Source: Thinopyrum elongatum (lineage: Eukaryota > Streptophyta > Magnoliopsida > Poales > Poaceae). Taken from it: 64,000 nucleotides of DNA. This document shows positions 43,430 to 54,642 of this stretch, in pieces. Made by a program: the position numbers and the translations under genes. The stretch lies in the NCBI GenBank assembly GCA_011799875.1, contig CM022303.1, positions 192,435,700 to 192,499,699 on the forward strand, written 5' to 3'. Below the pieces are notes generated by a model. The model was not told where the DNA came from, did not search any database, and worked only from the letters and a program-made list of their open reading frames with translations. Within the stretch, counting starts at the first letter, position 1. Each line of letters starts with the position of its first letter.

Positions 43430-45074
43430 TGCGGTCTCAGAAAGGGCTAGCGAGATACCACTGTTGTCATATTATATCATGATTGTTTTGACAAAGTGTT
43501 GGCATGTTATTATTGCTCGCAAGTTGATTATGCCATTGATATGAGTTAATATGATTTTTAAGAGTTATTGCTGACATGGTTAGTCATGATCTTTGCTGAA
43601 AACCTGGGTGCCACTTAAGCTTATTTATGTTAACAGGAACAACAGAGTTCGTAAAAGTTTTTCTTTTTCACTTTCAGTTTGTCAACTGAATTGCTTGAGG
43701 ACAAGCAAAGGTTTAATCTTGGGGGAGTTGATACGTCTCCATCGTATCTACTTTTTCTAATGCTTTTGCTCTTGTTTTTGGACTATAATTTACATGATTT
43801 GAAGGAAACTAACCGGGCTAACGCTGTTTTCAGCAGAACTACCATGGTGTTGTTTTTGTGTAGAAATAAAAATTCTCGGAATGGAACTAAACATTTCGGA
43901 GAATTATTTAAGAATATATAAAAAATACTGGAGCCAAGAACCACCGGAGGGGGGCCCCTGGGTGAGCACAACCCACTAGGGCGTGCCCAGGTGGGTTGTG
44001 CCCACCTGGTGGCCCCGCAGGCCCTAATTCAACTCCTCAAATACCCATATTTGGAGGAAAAAAATCAGAGAGGAAGTTTCATCGTGTTTCACGATACGGA
44101 GCCACCGCCACCTCCTATTCTTCATCGGGAGGCCAGATCTGGAGCCCGTTCGGGGCTCCAACGAGGGGAATCTTTGGTCTTCATCATCAACAACCCTCCT
44201 TCATCACCAATTCCACGATGCTCCCCACCAGGAGTGAGTAATTCCTTCGTAGGCGCGCTGGTCGGTGAGGAGTTGGATGAGATTCATCATGTAAGTGAGT
44301 TAGTTTTGTTAGGGCTTGATCCCTAGTATCCACTATGTCCTGAGATTGATGTTGTTATGACTTTGCTATGCTTAACGCTTGTCACTAGGGCCCGAGTGCC
44401 ATGATTTCAGATCTGGCCCGTTTATGTTTTGACCATTATATCTATGTTCTAGATCCGATCTTGCAAGTCATATTCACCTATTACGTGTTATGATCTGTAA
44501 ACCCCAGTGTGACAGTAATTGGGATACTTTCCGGTGATGATCGTAGTTTGAGGAGTTCATGTATTCACTATGTGTTAATGCTTTGTTCCATTTCTCTATT
44601 AAAAGGAGGCCTTAATATCCCTTAGTTTCCTTATGGACCCCGCTGCCACGGGAGGGTAGGACAAAAGATGTCATGCAAGTTCTTTTCGACAAGCATGTAT
44701 GAGTATTTACGGAATACATGCCTACATTATATTTATGAACTGGAGCTAGTTCTGTATCGCCCTAGGTTATGACTGTTATATGATGAATATCATCCAACGA
44801 ATGCACCGATTCAATGCCTACGAGTTTCCCACATATTGCTCTTGCTAAGTTACTATTGCTATTATTACTGTTACCATTGCTATCAAAACTATCATATTAC
44901 TATGCTACTGATCACTTTGCTGCAGATATTTAATCTCCAGGTGTGGTTGAATTGACAACTCAACTGCTAATACTTACAAATATTCTTTGGCTCCCCTTGT
45001 GTCGAATCTATAAATTTGGGTTGAATACTTGACCCTCGAAAACTGTTGGGATCCCCTATACTTGTGGGTTATCA
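43430..45074 (+). mobile_element. Element B, fourth segment with 3' LTR
   Basis: It begins with the TGC duplication of CACTA-2, then about 300 bp of non-coding DNA ending in the polypurine tract CTTGGGGGAG(T) at 43719-43728, then the 3' LTR (43729-45074). Right flank of the element is GACGG (45075-45079); the matching left duplication is outside the window. Confidence 0.87.
43729..45074 (+). repeat. 3' LTR of element B
   Basis: 1346 bp, TGATACGTCTCCATCG to CTTGTGGGTTATCA. It is homologous over most of its length to the LTR of element D (61549-62864), establishing B and D as one family. The GC-rich palindromic motif around 43960-44010 and the transcription-start region follow the pattern of the other LTRs. 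Confidence 0.92.
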
Positions 45075-46792
45075 GACGGCCTGACAAATGTATCATTTTG
45101 TTATGTTTAAAAGTGATCACCAAACGGTTGCAGCTTAAATGTGAATCAATCCATGCATTATGTTCCCACGTGATGAACCCATTGTTTTTTACGCTTGCAC
45201 CTTTTACGCCAACAATGCAGCATGCTCACCACACGTTCATCTAGAGAGACTGCGCATTGTATGCAGCACGGTCCGCTTCCTCACCTCCCGTTAATTCTGT
45301 GTGGGCCAGCCACCACGCGAGCCTCCCGTATTCCTTTTATTAAGGCAAGCAAGCCTCCGGTATTCGTACCGTACCTCGGCTTCCTACATGGCCCACTCAC
45401 GAATTCCACCATTTTTTGCGGGATGCTCACATGGCATTCAATGCGGCCCAACTGCCTAATCGATGCACTCCAACGGTCCGGATAGTGCACTACCGGAATT
45501 TCCCTATACGCCGGGTGCCAAGCTTTTCATCGAGATCCAAAACACGGGCACTCGGCAAAGTAACATACTCCGAGAGGGACTCTCGGCAAACGTGACACCA
45601 CGACAAACAGAGGATATTGCCAAGGGTACCACTCGGCAAAGGCCTTATTTGCCGAGTGCCGCGCAGTGCCACACGACAACATTTTGCCACATGGCACATC
45701 CGACGACAGTTAACGGCACAACCACGGTTTGACTTATTTACCGAGAGTTGCTCTCAGAACAGTAATATTTGCCCATTTGGTTCCACCTCGCCTACCTGTT
45801 TATACAGTCTGATTGTCCCACAATTGACTTAAACTTTGGTGTTTATAATGAAGAATATGTTGGAGTAAATTTATGATCCAAATTTTACTGAGAGCGGTGC
45901 TCGGAAAGGCAATGGTTACCGAGAGTTGCTCTCGGTAAATATGAGGCTCCCATCAAACTTTAGTCCCACCTCGCTCAGAGATAATCAACAAAACATGTTT
46001 AAATAGCGGGATAGTCCAGATGCAGTAAGCCTCGGTCCTCATTACACTCTTGTTAAGGAGATGGACTATCACTTTAAACTTCACCTGTTGTTACGGGCAG
46101 AAAAGATTCAAAGTGGTAGGTCATCTTCTTAATGGTGGATGCCAATGTTTTTTATTATTTCAATTATTATTATTATTGAGTCACCGTTGGAAATTGCAGA
46201 TCTGCAACCGGGTTACCTGTAGGAAATTATTATTATTATTATTATCTGTTGGAAATTATTGTCCGGTTTGTGCAGCAAGTGCGGGTCATGTTGCTCCGTT
46301 GGCCTCAAAACTTCTCGTGCTCTCAAAGGAGTCAACCGCATGACACATGTCAAGCCCCCTCATTTTCAGGCCTGCGTGCAATATTTGAGACATTTATGGC
46401 ATCGCTAGGGTTTCACCGCTGGAAATTGCAGATCTGCAAGGCGGCACATGAAATCATGCCCAGAAGTGGCATGGGAAATCCTTTGTGATGTCCTTGCGGC
46501 ATGCCCAGGCGCTGAACAGACGAGGGAGGGGCATGCCCTGTCACTGGGTTACCGAAAATACCTCGGTGGCATGACCTGATGCAACCGTTGAAATCCTTGG
46601 AAAATTGTACGATGGTGGAATTGCTCGGGATCTGGCACGGTGTCATCACATGGCCCCTGTAGGGTGTGGTAAAAGTTTGGGCGTGTTTCGAATAAGCCTC
46701 CCCTGAGGACGCTTGTAAACCGCACCGTCTGCGAGCTAGTCTGTGGGTATCGAGAGGGAATGTGTCTGGTTTGTGCAGGAAGTGCGGGTCCT
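45075..46792. other. Only stretch outside the large elements; no gene
   Basis: It lies between the element B 3' LTR and the element E LTR. It contains a CACTA-like end at 45488, 'CCGAGAGTTGCTCTCGG' palindromes (45740-45940), (ATT)n runs near 46150-46175 and 46228-46247, and a repeated 'TGGAAATTGCAGATCTGCAA' block at 46189 and 46424. 'TTTGTGCAG(C/G)AAGTGCGGGTC' occurs at about 46266 and 46770. No ORF shows coding character. Confidence 0.65.
45488..45735 (+). mobile_element. Truncated CACTA end with CTCGGCAAA repeats
   Basis: Starts CACTACCGGAATTTCCC at 45488. Motifs CTCGGCAAA and GCCGAGTGCC in both orientations follow (45551-45665), typical of one CACTA subgroup's subterminal region. No matching right end or 3-bp duplication is found in the window, so it is truncated or its other end lies further right. 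Confidence 0.55.
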
Positions 46793-48313
46793 TGATGACG
46801 CACAAGTATAGGGGGTCAATCATAGTCCTTTAGATAAGTAAGAGTGTCAAACCCAACGAGGAGTAGAAGGAAATGACAAGTGGTTTTCAGCAAGGTATTT
46901 TCTGCAAGCACTGAAATAAATGGTAACAGGTAGTTTGATAGCAAGATAATTTGTAACGGACAAGTAACGGTAATGGTAAATAAAGTGTAGCAAGATAGCC
47001 CAATCCTTTTGTGGCAAAGGACAGGCCAAAACGGTCTCTTATAATAAGCAAAGCGTTCTTGAGGGTACACGGGAATTTCATCTAGCCACTTTTATCATGT
47101 TGATTTTATTCGCGTTCGCTACTTTGATAATTTGATATGTGGGTGGACCGGTGCTTGGGTGCCATTCTTACTTGAACAAACCTCCCACTTATGATTAACC
47201 CCCTCGCAAGCATCCACAACTACGAGAAAAGTATTAAGATAAAATCTAACCATAGCATTAAACATTTGGATCCAAATCGGTCCCTTATGAAGTAGTGCAT
47301 AAACTAGGGTTTAAGCTTATGTCACTCTACCAACCCATCATCTAATAACTACTCCACAATGCATTCCCTTAGGCCCAAATATGGTGAAGTGCCAGGTAGT
47401 CGACGTTCACATGACACCACTAAGGGAATCACAACATACATATCATCAAAATATCGAACACATATCAAGTTCACATGATTACTTGCAACAAGATTTCTCC
47501 CGTGACCTCAAGAACAAAAGTAACTACTCACAAATGATAATCATGCTCAAGATCAGAGGGGTATTAAATAGCATAATGGATCTAAACATATAATCTTCCA
47601 CCAAATAAACCATATAGTAATCAACTACAAGATGTAATCAACACTAATAGTCACCCACAGGTACCAATCTGAGGTTCCGGTACAAAGATTGAACATAAGA
47701 GATGAACTAGGGTCTAAGAGGAGATGGTGCTGGTGAAGATGTTGATGGAGATTGGCCTCCCAAAGATGAGATGGTTGATGGTGATGACGATGGCTTCGAT
47801 TTCCCCCTCCGGGAGGGAAGTTCCCCCGGCGGAATCGCTCCGCCGGAGGGCAAAAGTGCTCCTGCCCAATTTCCACTTCGAGACGGTGGCGCTCCATCCC
47901 GAAAGTCCTCTCCTTATTTCTTTTCTAGGTCAAAATGACCTATATACCAGAAGATGGGCACCGAAGGTGGGTCGGACTGGCCACAACCCACCAGGGCACG
48001 CCTGGGGGGCCTGGCGTGCCCTGGTGTATCATGGTCACCAGGTGGCCCCCCTTCGGTAGTTATTTGCTCCAGTATTTTTTTTATATTCCAAAATAATTCT
48101 ATGTAAATTTTTAGATCATTTGGATTTGTGCAGAATAGGTAACTCCGATGTAGCTTTTTTAGGTCCAAAATTCCAGCTGCCTGCATACTCCCTCTTTGTG
48201 TAAACCTTGCACATTATGAGAGAAAAGGCGTTCGAATTACTCCATAAAGCATTATTATGCATAAAAATATTATAAATAACAGTAGGAAAACATGATGTAA
48301 AATGGACGTACCA
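46793..48313 (-). repeat. 3' LTR of element E
   Basis: 1521 bp, from TGATGACG to GACGTACCA (one change from the family TATCA end). Homologous to the LTRs of A and F but more diverged from A. Minus-strand TATA CTGGTATATAGGTC lies at about 47937-47950, upstream GC palindrome at 47985-48030. Confidence 0.92.
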
Positions 48314-49834
48314 ACTCCCCCGAGCTTAGTCCTCGCTTGTCCTCAAGCGAAAAACCGAAATCGAAAAACATGTCCACATGCTTAGAGAGAGAGGTGTCGA
48401 CGAAAATAAAATACGGATATAGAAGCATCAAGCATATTATTATAAAAGCAACAAACTTTTTCATAAAACTTTATCACATAACTTTACCATATAACTTACT
48501 CATGAACAAGTAACAATTCATCACAACATCGAAGTAAAAGCGTAAACTCTATTGAAAACCAACAAACTATGTTCTCAATCAACTTTGCAACTACAATTCA
48601 TCATCTTTTCAGGAAGGGTCTTGTATCGGAGCCTTTTGGCAAGTCCACATACTCAACCATCATTTAATCTTCTATGATTGCTAACACTCACCGCATACAC
48701 ATGAGCAAAAAGTTTGAACCGGACACATAGAAAGATAGGGGCTTAAAGTTTCGCCTCCCAACTCATTCACCTCAAGGGTGATGTCAACAATAATAACTCA
48801 TGTCTACCCACATCCAACTGGATATATGTGCCTAGATCTTTCCCCACCACATGATGCTTGCCAAAGAGGAAAATAAAAAGGAATAGAAGAAAATACTTTG
48901 ACTCATGCATAAAAAGTAAATACATAAAGTAAAAGATAGGCCCTTCGCAGAGGGAAGCAGAGGTTGTCATGCGCTCTTAAGTTTGTATGCTCAATCTCTT
49001 AGCGCACAAGAATGTCACGTTATATTGCCCCTTATGATAGCAACCTTTATTATGCAGTCTATCTCCTTTATTACTTTGCCATCACAAGTTCATACAACGC
49101 TCAATTTTCTCTTACATTAAATGGTGAAACACATTTAGAAGCAATTTTTATTGCCTTATTGCACCGATGACAACTTACTTGAAGGATCTTGCTCAATCCA
49201 TAGGTAGGTATGGTGGACTCTCAAGACAAGATTTTGGGTTTAAGGGTTTGTGGATGCACAAGTAGTATCTCTACTTAGTGCGGAATTTTGGCTAGCAAAG
49301 ATATTAGGCAAGCACCACATGTTGAAGGATCTATGACAATATAACTTCTATGTGAATATGAACAAACATAAATCATTACATTGTCTTCCTTGTCCAACGT
49401 CAACAATTTTGGCATATAATATTTTGATGGGGGCTCACAATCGTAAAAGATGTCCAAGATAGTGTATTTACATGTGAATCTTCTCTTCCCTTTTTAATTC
49501 TTTCATGAATTGCATCATTGACTAATTCTATGTTTTTCAACCTTCAATAAATTTTACCACTTCTACTATTCCTTATGTGATGTCATTACTTACCATAGGA
49601 TTAGCATATGATCTTTTCATGATTCTCTTTTCTTTTCATTGAAACCAAAAGGTAAAGAAGCAAAACTCAAACTAAACTTTATTATATAGCTTTCACTCAA
49701 TTACATAGAAAGAAGGATCACGAACTAAAACTCGAAAGTAGATCATGCTAACTTTTATTCAACCAATTCATAGGATAACTAAAGATCGAACTAAGATAGA
49801 TAAAGGCAAAGAAACTGGTGATGATACGATACCG
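48314..49834 (-). other. Element E polypurine tract and 3' non-coding region
   Basis: Minus-strand CTAAGCTCGGGGGAGT (48314-48329) is the polypurine tract. The rest is homologous to 5686-7195 of element A and, inverted, to 58300-59670 of element F. No gene is supported. Confidence 0.8.
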
Positions 49835-49876
49835 GGGCACCTCCCCCAAGCTTGGCACAAGCCAAGGGGAGTGCCC
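49835..49876 (-). promoter_or_regulatory. Conserved stem-loop after the accessory ORF of element E
   Basis: Same fold as 7196-7237 (GGGGAGTGCCC arm pairing with GGGCACCTCCCC, and CTTGGC/GCCAAG inside), 11 bases past the stop codon of the ORF. Confidence 0.7.
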
Positions 49877-49887
49877 ATACCCGTTAC

Positions 49888-50295
49888 TCAAGTCTCCTTT
49901 GGTGGTGAAGATGATGATGGTGGTGGTGTTGAGGTAGCAGTGTCACACTTAAGGCTCAAGAGATACTCCAATCTACGAATGATGCTCCCGATGGCGATGA
50001 TTTGCTCTTGCAACAGAATATTTTCACGAGTGAGATATTTATTTTGAAGATGAACCGTTTCAAAGGCCCTAAAAGCCTCAATTTCTGTAGGGGTGAGTTG
50101 ACTGTAGTATGGCTGAAGGATATCTTCCTCTTCTTCTTCTTCTGTCAGCATGACCTGCCCTCCTGCTTGAACTTGAACTCCCATGGCTTCCTTGGTCTTA
50201 CTCTCCTTGATGGCTTCTTTTTATTCCTCTCTTTTCAGTTCTATCTTCATCAACCAAGCATCTTCTTCTACGTTGTTGGAGGAAGGAGAAGACAT
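49888..50295 (-). pseudogene. Accessory ORF in the envelope position of element E
   Basis: ATG at 50295 (MSSPSSNNVEEDAWLMK), stop at 49888, with one in-frame TAA at 50221-50223; an ATG at 50184 restarts an intact 98-codon part. The protein has a glutamate run (LTEEEEEEDILQ), a helical middle (TRENILLQEQIIAIGSIIRR) and a serine/proline tail ending SSSSPPKET. No transmembrane segment. It shares position, the tail and flanking signals with 7250-7705 and 57717-58241, but little other sequence. Confidence 0.6.
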
Positions 50296-50379
50296 GATGC
50301 CTGGCTTAGTAGATATGACATAGAAACAACAAGAAACAAGAATAGAAGATTTCTCTGCGATGCGGTGGTCAATACATTC

Positions 50380-50525
50380 GGGGGAGTATATAAAGATTTT
50401 TCATCTTGGAAAACAAGAAAAATGGAAGGAAAACGGTGTCGGGAAGGTTCCCGAGGTGGGCACAACCCACCTGGGCACGCCAGGCGAGGCAGGCGCACCC
50501 TGGTGTATCGTGCCCTCCTCGGTTG
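50380..50525 (-). promoter_or_regulatory. Candidate internal promoter of element E
   Basis: Minus-strand order: GC-rich palindrome with GTGGGTTGTGCCCACCTC (about 50450-50515), then CTTTATATACTC (50386-50396), then TTGACCACCGCATCG (50357-50372), the same arrangement as in A and F. Confidence 0.5.
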
Positions 50526-50637
50526 CCTTCCTGGTTATTTCTTATTTTTCTAATTTTTGTAATATTCCAAAACCGACAGAAAATATTTTTGCGGATTTTT
50601 CGGAGTCTGTTTACTAACCGTATCACGTACCTCCTTT

Positions 50638-51045
50638 TATTCACGATTCTGGAGTGTTCCAGAAGGTTTCCTTTATGTGTTCCTCCGGTGTCATGTTTGG
50701 ATAATATTTGTTTCCACATTAATAGGCATACCTGAGATATAGTGTTTAATTCTCTGCCCATTGACCACCTTAGGATTAGTACCTTCGGCATTATTGATCT
50801 TAATGGCTCCAGAAGGATAAACCTCTTTGATAATATAGGGTCCTTCCCACTTGGAAAGAAGTTTTCCTGCAAAGAATCTAAAACGAGAGTTGTACAAAAG
50901 AACATGTTCACCCACTTTGAATTCCCTCTTTTGGATTCATTTGTCATGCCATCTTTTAACTTTTTCTTTAAATAGTTTGGCATTATCATAAGCTTGGGTT
51001 CTCCATTCATCAAGTGAGCTAATATCAAATAACCTTTTTCATAGG
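50638..51045 (-). pseudogene. Element E integrase C-terminal fragment
   Basis: The minus strand encodes the end of pol: [19 protein letters not shown], then [20 protein letters not shown], then [17 protein letters not shown], ending near 50638. Frame changes occur near 51030 and at about 50691, where a 1-base deletion ('ACATGAC' for 'ACTATGAC') causes a TGA. The right edge is the F LTR at 51046. The same fragment with the same deletion recurs at 59693-60104. Confidence 0.85.
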
Positions 51046-52547
51046 TGATACGTCCATTTTGCATCATGTTTACCTACTGTTATTTGTAATGTTTTTATGC
51101 ATAATAATGCTTTTTGGAGTAATTCTAATGCCTTTTCTCTCATAATATGCAAGGTACACACAAAGAGGGAGAATTCCGGCAGCTGGAAATCTGGACCTGA
51201 AAAAGCTACATCAGGCTACCTATTCTGCACAACTCCAAATAAGCTGAAACTTCACGAGGATTTTTTATGGAATAAATAAGAGATACTGGAGCAAATAAGT
51301 ACCGGAGGGGGCCACCCTGGTGAGCACAAGACACCCCAGGCGCGCCCTGGTGGGTTGTGCTCAGCCCAGCCCACCTCCAGTGCCCATCTTCTAGTATATA
51401 AGTCATTTTGACCTAGAAAAAATAAGGAGAGGACTTTCGGGACGGAGCGCCGCCATCTCGAGGCGGAACTTGGGCAGGAGCACTTTTGCCCTCCGGCGGA
51501 GCGATTCCGCCGGGGGAACTTCCCTCCCGGAGGGGGAAATCATCGTCATCATCATCACCAACAACTCTCCCATCTTGGGGAGGGCAATCTCCATCAACAT
51601 CTTCAACAGCACCATCTCCTCTCAAACCCTAGTTCATCCCTTGTGTTCAATCTGTGTACCAGAACTATAGATTGGTGCTTGTGGGTAACTAGTAGTGTTG
51701 ATTACATCTTGTAGTTGATTACTATATGGTTTATTTGGTGGAAGATTATAAGTTCAGATCCAATATGCTATTTAATACCCCTCTGATCTTGAGCATGATT
51801 ATCATTTGTGAGTAGTTACTTTTGTTCCTGAGGTCACGGGAGAAATCTTGTTGCCAGTAATCATGTGAACTTGATATGTGTTCGATATTTTGATAGTATG
51901 TATGTTGTGATTCCCTTAGTGGTGTCATGTGAACGTCGACTACATGACACTTCACCATATTTGGGCCTAATGGAATGCATTGTGGAGTAGTTATTAGATG
52001 ATGGGTTGCGAGAGTGACAGAAGCTTAAACCCTAGTTTATGCGCTATTCCGTAAGGGACCGATTGGATCCAAAAGTTTAATGCTATGGTTAGAATTTATT
52101 CTTAATACTTTTCTCATAGTTGCGGATGCTTGCGAGGGGGTTAATCATAAGTAGGAGGTTTGTTCAAGTAAGAACAACACCTAAGCACTGGTCCACCCAC
52201 ATATCAAATTACCAAAGTAGCGAACACGAATCGAATCAACATGATGAAAGTGACTAGTTGAAATTCCCGTGTACCCTCAAGAACGCTTTGCTTATTATAA
52301 GAGACCGTTTTGGCGTGTCCTTTGCCTCAAAAGGATTGGGCTACCTTGCTGCACTTTTGTTACTATTATCATTACTTGCTCGTTACAAATTATCTTGCTA
52401 TCAAACTACTCTGTTACTTACAATTTCAGCACTTGCAGACATTACCTTGCTGAAAACCACTTGTCATTTCCTTCTGCTCCTCGTTAGGTTTGACACACTT
52501 ACTTATCGAAATGGCTACAATTGATTTCATATACTTGTGGGTCATCA
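51046..52547 (+). repeat. 5' LTR of element F
   Basis: 1502 bp, TGATACGTCC to GTGGGTCATCA. The GC palindrome lies at 51318-51358 and TATA (GTATATAAG) at 51394-51402. Compared with the copy at 60105 it lacks 18 bp inside the GC palindrome. Confidence 0.93.
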
Positions 52548-52558
52548 AGGCTCTTTTC

Positions 52559-52576
52559 TGGCGCCGTTGCCGGGGA
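52559..52576 (+). promoter_or_regulatory. Primer-binding site of element F (tRNA-Asp)
   Basis: TGGCGCCGTTGCCGGGGA, a perfect match to the tRNA-Asp complement, 11 bases after the LTR. Confidence 0.94.
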
Positions 52577-52653
52577 GTGAAGCGCTCTTGGTAAGTGGAA
52601 ATTGGTAAGGAAAAATTATTACTACGTGCTGAAATTTATTGTCACTTGTTACT

Positions 52654-54642
52654 ATGGAAAACAATCCTTTGAGGGGTTTGTTCGGGGTATCTTCACCTCG
52701 ACCGGAACCACAATTAGTTACCCCTCAACCTACTGCACCTGCTGAAAATATTGAATTTGAAATTCCTTCGGGTATGATAGAACAACTGCTAGCTAATCCT
52801 TATGCAGGAGATGGAACCGAACATCCTGATATGCACTTGATATATGTGGAAGAAATTTGTGGATTGTTTAAGCTTGCAGGTTTACCCGGAGATGAAGTTA
52901 AGAAGAAGGTTTTCCCATTATCTTTGAAGGGAAAAGCATTGGCATGGTATAGGCTATGCGATGATATTGGATCTTGGAATTGGAATCGACTGAAATTGGA
53001 GTTTCACCAAAAAAAATATCCTATGTATCTAGTTCATCGTGATCGGAATTACATATATAATTTTTGGCCTCGTGAAGGAGAAAGTATCGCTCTAGCTTGG
53101 GGGAGGCTTAAGTCAATGTTATATTCATGCCCCAATCATGAGCTCGCAAGAGAAATTATTATCCAGAATTTTTATGCTTGGCTTTCTCATAATGATCGAT
53201 CCATGCTTGATACTTCTTGTGCTGGTTCTTTTATGAAGAAGACTATTGAATTCCGGTGGGATCTTTTGGAAAAAATTAAACACAACTCTGAAGATTGGGA
53301 ACTCGACGAAGGTAAAGAGTCAGGTATTAAGCTTAAGTATGATTGTGTTAAATCTTTTACGAATACCGATGCTTTTCAAAAGTTTAGCACTAAATATGGA
53401 CTTGACTCTGAGATAGTAGCCTCCTTTTGTGAATCTTTTGCTACTCATATTGATCTCCCTAAAGAGAAGTGGTTTAAATATCACCCACCTATTAAAGAAG
53501 AAACTAAAGAACTGGTACTAGATAAAGATGAAACTATTATTTATAATGTTGATCCAGTTGTTCCTACTGCTTATATTGAAAAACCACCTTTCCCTGTTAG
53601 GATGAAGGAACATGCTAAAGTTTCAACTGTGGTCAACAAAAGTTATATTAGAACACCTAAACCTGATGAACAAATCAAAGTAGAACCTAGTGTTGCTATG
53701 GTTAAGGATCTCCTGGAAGAGAACATAGATGGGCATGTTATTTACTTCTGTGATGAAGCTGCTAGAATTGCCAAACCCATTAAAAAGGATAAACATAGAC
53801 CTGTTGTTGGCATGCCCGTTGTCTCAGTTAAAATAGGAGATCACTGTTATCATGGTTTATGCGACCTAGGTGCTAGCGTGAGTGCTATTCCCTATACCTT
53901 ATATCAAGAAATTATGAATGACATAGCACCTACGGAGATAGAAGACATAGATGTTACTATTAAGCTTGCTAATAGAGACACCATTTCACCAATTGGGATT
54001 GTTAGAGATGTTGAAGTCTTGTGTGGGAAAATAAAATCCCCTACTGATTTTCTTGTTCTTGGTTCCCCACAAGATGACTTTTGTCCCATTATCTTTGGTA
54101 GACCTTTCTTGAACACCGTTAATGCTAAAATAGATTGTGAGAAAAAACTGTCGGTGTTAGCTTTGGTGATGAGTCTCATGAGTTTAATTTTTCCAAGTTT
54201 AGTAGAAAACCTCATAAGAAAGAATTGCCTAGTAAGGATGAAATAATTGGTCTTGCTTCTATTGCTATGCCTCCTACTGATCCACTAGAACAATATCTGC
54301 TAGACCATGAAAATGATTTACATATGCATGAAAGAAATGAAATAGATAAGATTTTCTTTGAACAACGTCCTCTGCTTAAACACAATTTGCCTATTGAAAC
54401 TCTAGGAGGTCCTCCTCCACCTAAAGGTGATCCTGTGTTTGAATTAAAATAATTTCCAGACACTTTGAAATATGCTTATCTTGATGAGAAGAAGATATAT
54501 CCTATTATTATTAGTGCTAACCTTTCAGAACATGAAGAAGAAAGATTATTGAAAGTTCTAAGGAAGCACCGAGATGCTATTGGATATACTCTTGATGATC
54601 TTAAGGGCATTAGTCCCACTATGTCAGCACAAGATTAATATG
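52654..54642 (+). pseudogene. Element F gag and protease
   Basis: ATG at 52654 (MENNPLRGLFGV). Gag domain about residues 40-200 (LSLKGKALAWYRLCDDIGSW, RDRNYIYNFWPREGES). Retropepsin with GLCDLGASVSAIP near 53860 and IIFGRPFLN near 54090. The first 530 codons are intact. A 1-base frameshift near 54145 shifts the end of the protease; the restored frame then meets TAA at 54450-54452 (element A has CAA) and a second frameshift near 54620. Compared with element A, gag here is nearly whole and starts at a proper ATG. Confidence 0.9.

Larger units (their letters stand above)
46793..51045 (-). mobile_element. Element E: partial Athila-lineage Gypsy element (3' half)
   Basis: Minus strand. The 3' LTR (46793-48313), 3' non-coding DNA, the envelope-position ORF and the C-terminal end of integrase are present. 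The element then stops at the LTR of element F. Its gag, most of pol and 5' LTR are not found to the right, so they were lost. The left flank GTCCT (46788-46792) is one target-duplication copy; the partner is not seen. Confidence 0.88.

Noticed and set aside
45029..46823. Several ORFs of 69-136 codons in the inter-element region
   Set aside because: They overlap in different frames and strands, show no domain, and run into LTR or microsatellite sequence.
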